Source of the DNA: Clostridia bacterium
GTDB lineage: Bacteria; Bacillota; Clostridia; Christensenellales; Borkfalkiaceae
Direction: 5' to 3'
Assembly: GCA_017505675.1 (NCBI GenBank)
Contig: JAFVOV010000018.1
Location: 1 to 27,009, forward strand
Length of the DNA: 27,009 nt
Positions 6,387 to 13,421 of this stretch are shown piece after piece. Position 1 is the stretch's first letter. Each line of letters opens with the position of its first letter. The translations under genes and the position numbers were made by a program. The notes under the pieces were generated by a model that was not told the origin of the DNA, did no database searches, and saw only the letters and a program-made list of their open reading frames with translations.

Positions 6387-9008
6387 TTATTCGCCTACAG
6401 GCGCGGTATAAATAGTGGTTTTTGTAGTACCCCTACCAACCGTTACGTTACCGCTTGCGTCAGTATCTAAATACTTAAACCCAGAAAGCGTTGCAGCGCT
6501 AGCAAATGCGGAATAGTCTGCGTGCAAATGCGTATAGGTAGGTACTTTAGTATGCGCAAACACGGTTTTACTGGTTATAGCGTGAACGTTTGTAAGCGTT
6601 GCGCTACCTGCGCTACTTGCCCATTGACCTAAAACGGCGTATTGATAATTTGCAACGCCGTTATCAACAACAAGAACGTTAGTTATTGAAGCGCCACCTG
6701 CGTAACTATACCATTTACCTGCAAGTAAACCAGTATTGTTACTTGCATCACTAACACCTTCAGCCGTATTAACGTTGATTACGTAAACGTTATCAACGTG
6801 CGATTCAGTTTCCGCCGAACCGCCGTGTGTTATACGAACAGCCAACGCGCCAGAATAAGTATTTATATCCAAAGTTGTACCTACGATAACCACGTTTTTA
6901 ACCGTACCTGTTAAATCACCGAACCAACCGTTGGTCGTTCCGCCGATTATACTATAGCCTTGACCATCATAAACGCCAGCAAACACATCATCACTTACAG
7001 AACAAATATTAGCAACGCCTTCCATATTAAGGTCTTTAGTTTGAACGAAGTAACCAGTAATCTTACCTTTATTAGTAGAATGGAACGGCGCAACGTATTT
7101 AGTGAAATCTTCTGCAGAGTCAATAATTCTATCACAAACCTTAACGGTGGTAGAATAAATCACGCTACCAACTTTAATTAACATTTCAGATTCTTTCTTT
7201 TCTAAAGATGAAACTTCACTTCCAGCAACAGTTATAGATTTTCCGCTTTGAGTGAAAGCAACTTGTTTATTGTTTATAATAACCATTTCAACAGCTTTGC
7301 CATCAAGTTGGTCAAATGCAAACGTACCACCGTCAACAGCGTCAACTACTGCAGTTGAATTAGCAAGAGCAACGTTTTGTATATCTTTTAGAATAGACTT
7401 TGTAGTGCCTTCACCTACGTAAACACGACCTAAATCATCAGTCTTAATATATAAATAACCATTCATATCTGCAGACTCTTCAAAAGTATCATAATCAGCA
7501 ACTATCTCACCAAGAGAAGTGGAAACTGTAGTTTTTCCATCTTCTTCTACGTCAGAATAATTACTTGTAATACCGAAAGTATTAGTAACGTTCGCGCCAC
7601 CATTAGAAACTGCCATAAATTTGCTACCTGCGCCAGCAGTTTCGTTAGTATCAACCAAAAGACAATTTCTGATAGTTGCATTAACTCTAACTTCCCCTAC
7701 AAATTTTGCGTGTTGTTGTTGATAGTTTGTATCAGTTTCAACACTCTTTTTAATACCGAACAAATAAATATTATCTAAAACCGCGGTGGAATTTACCTGT
7801 CTTGATACCGCGCCACCCGTACCACTATCTCTAGTTGCAGTAGTGCCAACTAATACCACGTTCTTAACAGTTCCTGAAACGTTAGAGAACCAACCGTTAG
7901 TAGTCCCGCCGATAATGCTGTAACCTTGACCGTCGTAAACAGCCTTAAAATCCGCATAATTTGAACCGTATGATTTATAAGTATGACCAGTTAAATCAAT
8001 ATCAGCAGTTTGTACGTAGTAACCAGTAACTGTTGAAGTAACACCAGAACCAGGCGTACCCATCATTGCAATAAAATCTTCTTTAGAATCAATCAAACCG
8101 TCAGCAACGGTGAACATTGTTGCAACGGCTTCCCTTTCGGTTATTGCAAGATAGCCCATTTCACCACGGTTTGCGCCTACGGTTACGTTAACGGTCTTAC
8201 CAGTTGCAAGGTTGGTTACGTCATTCATTTCCATATCGTATACTTTAAGTATATCGCCAGAAACTTTTTCAGTAAGGTCAATTTCATAACCTTCGGTAGT
8301 GTTTGCTGCTAAAACCACGCCAGCATCATTATCTTGCACACCTGCACCCAAAATCGGCCACAAGAATTCAACTTCTTCCGGGTCAAGACCTAAAGTGTCA
8401 GCAAGCGCGATATTGCGACCTGCAACTTGAGCCATTGACCAAGAAATAGTGTTAGTATAAGCAGTTTTTTCTTGACCGCCAACGGTATACTTAACGAAAG
8501 AACGCGCAGAAATTTCTACGTCGTAATATTCTCTCAAAAAGTCATCAAAAGATTCGCCGTTTTGAGTTCCCAAAAGGGTTGCTTTGTAAAGTCCGTTACC
8601 TTCGTTACCTTCAGTAGTGTCAAACAAATATTGATTTGCGTAAACTACGTTTGCCTTTACAGCGCTTGCGTTTGCAAGATTAAGTTCCGTTTGACCTAAA
8701 ATTTTGGTAGGAACGATAAGCGTACCAAACTGCGCGTCGGTGGGAAGTTTTTCAAGTAAACTTGCCTTTACCGTAGTATCAAATCTGATACCGTTAGGGC
8801 TAACCGTTTTAATTTCTGCATAATCAGAAATAACGAATTCGCCGTCTTCAATAGCAACTTCTGCCGTTACTTCCGATGCAGTACCGGTTAAGCCTGCGTA
8901 GGTGCTGTTGGCTTTTACGAGAGTTTGGTTAAGCCCCAAAACTGCCACGCATAAAAGCATAAGAGATGCAAATAAAACTACTAATTTTGTCTTTAAATTT
9001 TTAGTCAT
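6387..9008 (-). CDS. Secreted GLUG/beta-helix-type surface protein (873 aa)
   Basis: It has an N-terminal signal peptide (about residues 1-34, hydrophobic core LVVLFASLMLLCVAVLGL, ending near VKANS). Residues ~40-235 form a conserved-looking globular region of unknown function (SPNGIRFDTTVKASLLEKLP ... GTLIVPTKIL). Then come two composite units, each a short beta linker followed by a beta-helix-like module: ~307-540 and ~628-873. Each module carries EDF, TGYxVQTxDL, GVYDGQGYSIIGGTTNGWF-like and GTVKNVVxVGTT, and closes with VTVGRGTTKTTIYTAP or a variant. This spacing (F.G.YDGQGY.I...GWF...TVKN) resembles GLUG and right-handed beta-helix adhesins. No LPXTG, SLH or dockerin is seen, so how it stays at the cell is unknown. 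It is a paralogue of the 1342-aa lipoprotein. AGGAGGT lies 8 nt before the ATG, inside the end of the 45-aa ORF, with overlapping TAATG. Confidence 0.75.
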   Translation of the reverse strand: MTKNLKTKLVVLFASLMLLCVAVLGLNQTLVKANSTYAGLTGTASEVTAEVAIEDGEFVISDYAEIKTVSPNGIRFDTTVKASLLEKLPTDAQFGTLIVPTKILGQTELNLANASAVKANVVYANQYLFDTTEGNEGNGLYKATLLGTQNGESFDDFLREYYDVEISARSFVKYTVGGQEKTAYTNTISWSMAQVAGRNIALADTLGLDPEEVEFLWPILGAGVQDNDAGVVLAANTTEGYEIDLTEKVSGDILKVYDMEMNDVTNLATGKTVNVTVGANRGEMGYLAITEREAVATMFTVADGLIDSKEDFIAMMGTPGSGVTSTVTGYYVQTADIDLTGHTYKSYGSNYADFKAVYDGQGYSIIGGTTNGWFSNVSGTVKNVVLVGTTATRDSGTGGAVSRQVNSTAVLDNIYLFGIKKSVETDTNYQQQHAKFVGEVRVNATIRNCLLVDTNETAGAGSKFMAVSNGGANVTNTFGITSNYSDVEEDGKTTVSTSLGEIVADYDTFEESADMNGYLYIKTDDLGRVYVGEGTTKSILKDIQNVALANSTAVVDAVDGGTFAFDQLDGKAVEMVIINNKQVAFTQSGKSITVAGSEVSSLEKKESEMLIKVGSVIYSTTVKVCDRIIDSAEDFTKYVAPFHSTNKGKITGYFVQTKDLNMEGVANICSVSDDVFAGVYDGQGYSIIGGTTNGWFGDLTGTVKNVVIVGTTLDINTYSGALAVRITHGGSAETESHVDNVYVINVNTAEGVSDASNNTGLLAGKWYSYAGGASITNVLVVDNGVANYQYAVLGQWASSAGSATLTNVHAITSKTVFAHTKVPTYTHLHADYSAFASAATLSGFKYLDTDASGNVTVGRGTTKTTIYTAPVGE

Positions 9009-9145
9009 TATCCGTTACCTCCTAACCCACTTTCCCATTCGCTGTTCCAGCCCGAATCGTTAATGTCCGAAAGCGGAGACGCTAAAACTACGTCTTCTTT
9101 AAGTTCACGAACGATAAAGTCTGGCGTTGTGTAACATTGTTTCAT
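9008..9145 (-). CDS. Small ORF (45 aa) translationally coupled to the 873-aa surface protein
   Basis: This ORF of 45 codons starts MKQCYTTPDFIVRELKEDVV and ends WNSEWESGLGGNG. It has a textbook ribosome binding site, AGGAGG, ending 7 nt before its ATG. Its TAA overlaps the ATG of the 873-aa gene (TAATG), and its last codons include the AGGAGGT site of that gene, so translation should be coupled. It has no signal peptide or membrane segment; the N-terminal half is charged and the C-terminal half is rich in Ser, Gly, Asp, Asn and Trp. I recall short Clostridia and Bacteroides proteins of the form MKKxYxxPxxEVxxxxxEDVxxxS with no known function, and this looks like one of them. That likeness is from memory and unverified. 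The gene-like spacing makes translation likely. Confidence 0.7.
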   Translation of the reverse strand: MKQCYTTPDFIVRELKEDVVLASPLSDINDSGWNSEWESGLGGNG

Positions 9146-9207
9146 AATTCATCCTCCTGAATTTTTTTATAATAATCGGTTAATCCGTTATTACCTTTTT
9201 ACTGATT

Positions 9208-9304
9208 TGTCATTGCGAGAATTACCCGCTTTGACTTTCTTCCGAAGCAATCTCTTTTAAGATTACTTCCTTTGCCCGTCTTTAATAGCGCGACTCGTAA
9301 TGAC
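9208..9304. repeat. Full ~97-bp nested inverted-repeat element
   Basis: Outer arms TGTCATTGCGAG and CTCGTAATGAC, inner arms CGAAGCAATCT and AGATTACTTCC around CTTTTA. It shares the interior TTTGACTTTCTTCCGAAGC and CCGTCTTTAATAGCGCGA with the copy at 5177-5274. It sits between the 1342-aa gene and the small ORF. The remaining bases up to the small ORF (9146-9207) are AT-rich and hold no clear promoter. Confidence 0.85.
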
Positions 9305-9324
9305 GGGTTTTAATAAATGGCTTA

Positions 9325-9353
9325 TCACAAGGGGAAAAATTCCCCCCTTGTGA
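9325..9353 (-). terminator. Strong hairpin after the 1342-aa gene
   Basis: Stem TCACAAGGGG/CCCCTTGTGA, extended by GGGGAA/TTCCCC with a two-C bulge, 21 nt past the stop. It is the same hairpin as at 6338-6364. The minus strand runs on into ATAAGCCATTTATTAAAAC without a long T-run, so it may be a leaky terminator or an RNA-stabilising structure. Confidence 0.55.
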
Positions 9354-9374
9354 CGTGCTTTTTAAAGTAAATTT

Positions 9375-12300
9375 TTATTCGCCTATAGGCGCGGTATAAA
9401 TCGTGGTTTTCGTTGTGCCCCTACCAACGGTTACGTTGCCGTTATTATCTATATTAAGATAAGTAAACTTTGCAAGGTCTTCCGCAGAATTGCTAAACGC
9501 AGTATAATCAGCGCAAATCACTTCCGAAGTCAACCTGTTAGAGCCACAAGAAACTGTGTAATTTGTAGAAATAGCGTAAGTGTTAGAAACTATCATTCCC
9601 GTTGCGCCACGGTGACCAACCACAGCATAGGTATATTGTGGCGCTGTTGTTTGAGTATCAACAACAAGGCAGTTCTTAATCACAGTTCCATCAGTATACG
9701 TATTACCCACAAGTAAACCTTCGCGTTGATTATCCGTGTTTACGTAACTTGAATTAGTTGCGTTTGTGTAACTTCGAGCAGTGTCAAATTTAGCGCCGAT
9801 AACGTAAACGTTATCAATAACTGCGCCTTCTTGAACGGTACTTGCGAGAGCGCCCACGCGGTCAGATATTATTTGATACAAAGTGGTATTAACCAAAACC
9901 AAATTCTTAACGATAGTGCCTGCGCCAGCGATAGTTCCGAATAAACCTGCCGTTCTTCCGTTTAAGATGCTGTAACCTTGACCGTCGTATACACCTTTAA
10001 AGTTTATCGTATTAACAACGTATCCTGATGCCCAATCTTCAAGGTCTATATCAGCGGTTTGAACGTAATAACCAGTTAGTGGCGCTGTTACTGAACTTGC
10101 CATCATTGCTTTAAAATCTTCTGCCGTTGCGATATAACCGTCAACTATATCAATTTTCGCAATGTAACGCGTAGTTTCCGTTGCAACCACTAAACTTATT
10201 CCGCTACCGCCCGTTACATTTGCAAACGCCGGAGCGTTAAATGTAATGGTTGTTCCGCTTAAAGAATATCCGCTTATATCGGTAGTTGAACCGTCGGTAG
10301 CCAAAAGTGAAACACCCGTTATAGTTATGCCGTTAAATTCGGTTGCGGTAATAGTGTTAACTTCTGATTTAGTAAATCCGGGTATAGTGTCTTGTTCAAC
10401 TTCTACCGTAGATATAATTTTGAAAGTAATCGCGTCGGTTGCGCCTTTAATTTCGTTTGCTTTATTAGCGTTTACGTACTTAAACGCAGAAACCCTGTCG
10501 CCTGCTGCGGAAATAAATTCTGCAAAACTTTCAACGTTGCCAACGCTCTTTATGTCGTCGGGAATTCTTTCTATAATGCCCGTAACGGTTGAGCCTGACC
10601 TTACTTCATCACCCATTGCTATATAGCCGTTTAATGAAATTGAGTAAACGTTACTAATTCTGCCTGCTTTTTCTGCGCCGTTTTCATCTTTATAATCAAA
10701 TATGGTATTATAAACGTAATCTGTTTCCGTTTCGCCGTCAGTTACCTTAACGGTTACGTTCTGTTCGGTAGAGTCACCGATAACACCAACTATTGAACTT
10801 ACGCTACCTGATACGGGAAGTTCTGCATCAACGACTAAACAGTTAGTAATAGAAGTAGTTGACGTATAAGTTCTGCCAACAAGTAAGCCTATATATTCGT
10901 TTCCGCTTATGGTTGCGGCTTTAGCGTTTACAACGTAAATATTATCTAATAACCCGCCTTGTTGTAAGGTGTTCGCAATAGAGCCACCGCGCGAGTTCAT
11001 TATAATATTAGTGCCAACCAAAATTAGATTTTTAACCGTTCCGCCAGCAACGTTTGCAAACCAACCGTTAGTTGTACCGCCGATTATCTTATAGCCTTGA
11101 CCGTCGTATGTTCCTGTAAAGAAAGTATTTTGGTTTACGCTATATTTTTTACCAGTCATATCAATATCGGCAGTTTGAACGTAATTACCGTCTCTACCGT
11201 TAGCCATCATATCAGCGTAATCAGCGTAACTTGAAATACCTTTAACTATGCTTACCTTTAAGAAGTAAGAGCCGTCAGTAGTGTTAAACATAATTACAGA
11301 GTTATCTTGACCGTAAAGTCCTTCAAGGGCGGTTGCAGATAAAGTCACATTTGCGCCGTTTACGGTAAATTCACTACTTTCAATAGTTTTGGTGTGTACT
11401 CCCGAATATACTGTTATAGTTTCAACGGTTTTGCCGTTAAGCGCCGTTGAAGAAACAACGTTTTCACTACCAACCACTAAAGGTCTATCAGCGTTTTCGC
11501 CCGTACGGATAATTTCTTCATACTTAAAGTCAATTAAGATACCTGCAATATAAGGTTTGCCACCGATAAGTTCTATAACGCCGATTTGTTCTATAGAATT
11601 GTTGCCAACCTTTTCAATAAGTTCTTCCCAACTGTTAGCCTTAATCTTATAATTACTGCCACCAGTCGTCGGTGTTGCTTGAATTTCCCTAATAGCGCTA
11701 TCACCTTCAGGCGCGCCGTATTTTTGGAATGGGGTTAGCGTTAATAAGTTACTAAAATAGCCCGCTTGAGCAGAAGTTCCTAAAATGTCAAATATACCAG
11801 AGATAACGTATTTTTCCGCTTGGTTATAAGGTCTATTATCGACCGCTATACAGTTCATAACCGTAGTGTCAACAGAATAAACTCTACCTGCGAACATTGC
11901 AACGTTAGTTCCAGTTATGTTCGGGTTTATTACCGCTATATTTTCTACTCTTGCGCCATTACCAATAGTATTTGCAAACGCGCCACTTCTATCTGAAGAA
12001 ACGATTTCCGTTCCAAGTAGAACTACGTTTCTTATATTACCGCCGGTAACCGTACCGAATATACCGTTAGTTTTACCACCTTTAATAACGTGTCCGTTGC
12101 CTTCAAAATCAAGCGTTCTGCCTGCTTTATTTATTTTATAAATATATTCTGCGCTACCAAGGTCAATATCGTTTACCAAAACAGCACTTGCAATAACGTC
12201 TTCTTCGTTCTTCGGTTGAATTAAAGCGTTAAAGTCATTTGCATTTTCAATAATATAGTCAGTAGCGTAAATTTCAAACGTGCGTTCTTTAAGGTCGTCG

Positions 12301-13403
12301 GTTATAGTGTAATTTTGAGCGCCTAACGTAAGCGCGGTTTTATCAACGGTAAGCGTTCCGCTTTCAACCGTTGCGTTTATTTTTCCGCCAAGGCTATCGG
12401 TAAAGGTATATTCACCGGTAACCGCAAAGCCAGCAGGAAGAGTAATAACCGCATTTGCAACGGCTTCGTTTGCGCTTCTTTCAAAATATCGGTTAAGCCC
12501 TTCAAGCGCAATAGTTTCTTTAAAGCGATTAACTTTAACCGCTGCTAATGCCGAGTAAGTGTTCCCGTTATAGTCGTAAGACGCTTTTACTATAGTGTCC
12601 CCTGCTTTTTTAACGGTAACAGCGCCGTTTACTAGAGTTATTACGTCAGTTGCGCTATCTTCTGAAATACTCCAAGTAATTTCTGGGTTTGCAACCGCTT
12701 CACCGTTTACTTTAACGCTTGCAGTTAGCGTTTCAGATGAAAGTTCACCGTCACTAGCAGTTAGCGTAACCATATCTAATTTAACTTTTGATAGCGTTAC
12801 TACAACGTTTTCTCTTACCGTAACTAAAATAGTTTTAGTGTAAGTATCGCTACCCACAACCGCAGTTACGGTAATGGTTGCGCTACCTAAACCTTTAGCG
12901 GTAATAACACCGTTATTTACCGTAGCAATAGCGTCGTTTGAAGAAACGAAAGTGATGTTCGCTTGCGTCTGTTCTCCGTTTACGGTAACGTTTGCCGTTG
13001 CGGTTACGCTTTGATTAACGTAAAGCGATACGGCAGGGATATTAACGTTTAATTCGGTAACTTTTTCACCAGTATCTGGTTTAGCAACTACGGTAATTTC
13101 CGCAGAGCCTACGTTTTCATCAATACTTGCAGAAATAATTGCCTTGCCTACGCCCGTTGCGCGAACAGTTCCGTCCGCAAGAACGTTTGCAACCATACGG
13201 TCTGAAGTGTCCCAAACGGGCGTTCCTTTAAGTTCAGTTTCAACTGAAAGTTTAACGGATTCGCCTTCAACTAGCGTTACAACCGCAGGGGTTACTTTAA
13301 TTTCACCTTCTTGCCTGCCACTACCGCCGTTACAGCCGTCACACGCGGCAAACATACAAAGGGACAAAACCATTAAAATAATAACTAATAATTTCTTTTT
13401 CAT
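9375..13403 (-). CDS. Lipoprotein with Ig-like (Big2-type) and GLUG/beta-helix modules (1342 aa)
   Basis: A lipobox (FAAC, lipidated C21) after the hydrophobic stretch LLVIILMVLSLCMF anchors this protein to the outer face of the membrane. Residues ~35-108, ~117-197 and ~200-292 are bacterial Ig-like domains of the Big2 type (for example VTPAVVTLVEGESVKLSV ... ATGVGKAIISA and VNNGVITAKGLGSATITV). A fourth beta domain follows to ~383. Then there are three beta-helix-like modules: ~384-635, ~722-985 and ~1089-1342, separated by 80-100-residue beta linkers. The modules carry TYDGQGYKIIGGTTNGWF-type blocks and NCxxVD blocks, and the last ends in the same NVTVGRGTTKTTIYTAP tail as the 873-aa protein. 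The architecture suggests a stalk plus a glycan- or surface-binding beta-helix. No catalytic motif is recognisable. AAGGGAG precedes the ATG, 18 nt after the DUF4838 gene. Confidence 0.78.
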   Translation of the reverse strand: MKKKLLVIILMVLSLCMFAACDGCNGGSGRQEGEIKVTPAVVTLVEGESVKLSVETELKGTPVWDTSDRMVANVLADGTVRATGVGKAIISASIDENVGSAEITVVAKPDTGEKVTELNVNIPAVSLYVNQSVTATANVTVNGEQTQANITFVSSNDAIATVNNGVITAKGLGSATITVTAVVGSDTYTKTILVTVRENVVVTLSKVKLDMVTLTASDGELSSETLTASVKVNGEAVANPEITWSISEDSATDVITLVNGAVTVKKAGDTIVKASYDYNGNTYSALAAVKVNRFKETIALEGLNRYFERSANEAVANAVITLPAGFAVTGEYTFTDSLGGKINATVESGTLTVDKTALTLGAQNYTITDDLKERTFEIYATDYIIENANDFNALIQPKNEEDVIASAVLVNDIDLGSAEYIYKINKAGRTLDFEGNGHVIKGGKTNGIFGTVTGGNIRNVVLLGTEIVSSDRSGAFANTIGNGARVENIAVINPNITGTNVAMFAGRVYSVDTTVMNCIAVDNRPYNQAEKYVISGIFDILGTSAQAGYFSNLLTLTPFQKYGAPEGDSAIREIQATPTTGGSNYKIKANSWEELIEKVGNNSIEQIGVIELIGGKPYIAGILIDFKYEEIIRTGENADRPLVVGSENVVSSTALNGKTVETITVYSGVHTKTIESSEFTVNGANVTLSATALEGLYGQDNSVIMFNTTDGSYFLKVSIVKGISSYADYADMMANGRDGNYVQTADIDMTGKKYSVNQNTFFTGTYDGQGYKIIGGTTNGWFANVAGGTVKNLILVGTNIIMNSRGGSIANTLQQGGLLDNIYVVNAKAATISGNEYIGLLVGRTYTSTTSITNCLVVDAELPVSGSVSSIVGVIGDSTEQNVTVKVTDGETETDYVYNTIFDYKDENGAEKAGRISNVYSISLNGYIAMGDEVRSGSTVTGIIERIPDDIKSVGNVESFAEFISAAGDRVSAFKYVNANKANEIKGATDAITFKIISTVEVEQDTIPGFTKSEVNTITATEFNGITITGVSLLATDGSTTDISGYSLSGTTITFNAPAFANVTGGSGISLVVATETTRYIAKIDIVDGYIATAEDFKAMMASSVTAPLTGYYVQTADIDLEDWASGYVVNTINFKGVYDGQGYSILNGRTAGLFGTIAGAGTIVKNLVLVNTTLYQIISDRVGALASTVQEGAVIDNVYVIGAKFDTARSYTNATNSSYVNTDNQREGLLVGNTYTDGTVIKNCLVVDTQTTAPQYTYAVVGHRGATGMIVSNTYAISTNYTVSCGSNRLTSEVICADYTAFSNSAEDLAKFTYLNIDNNGNVTVGRGTTKTTIYTAPIGE

Positions 13404-13421
13404 AAACTTTTCTCCCTTGCC

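Noticed and set aside
6387..9008. Cell-wall sorting signal or dockerin at the C-terminus of the 873-aa and 1118-aa proteins
   Set aside because: No LPXTG-like motif followed by a hydrophobic helix and basic tail, no SLH repeat and no paired dockerin loops are present at the ends.
10246..10626. A plus-strand frame of 126 codons opposite the 1342-aa gene
   Set aside because: It is low-complexity (V/S/T/L-rich), has no ribosome site, and lies fully opposite a repeat-rich coding region on the other strand.
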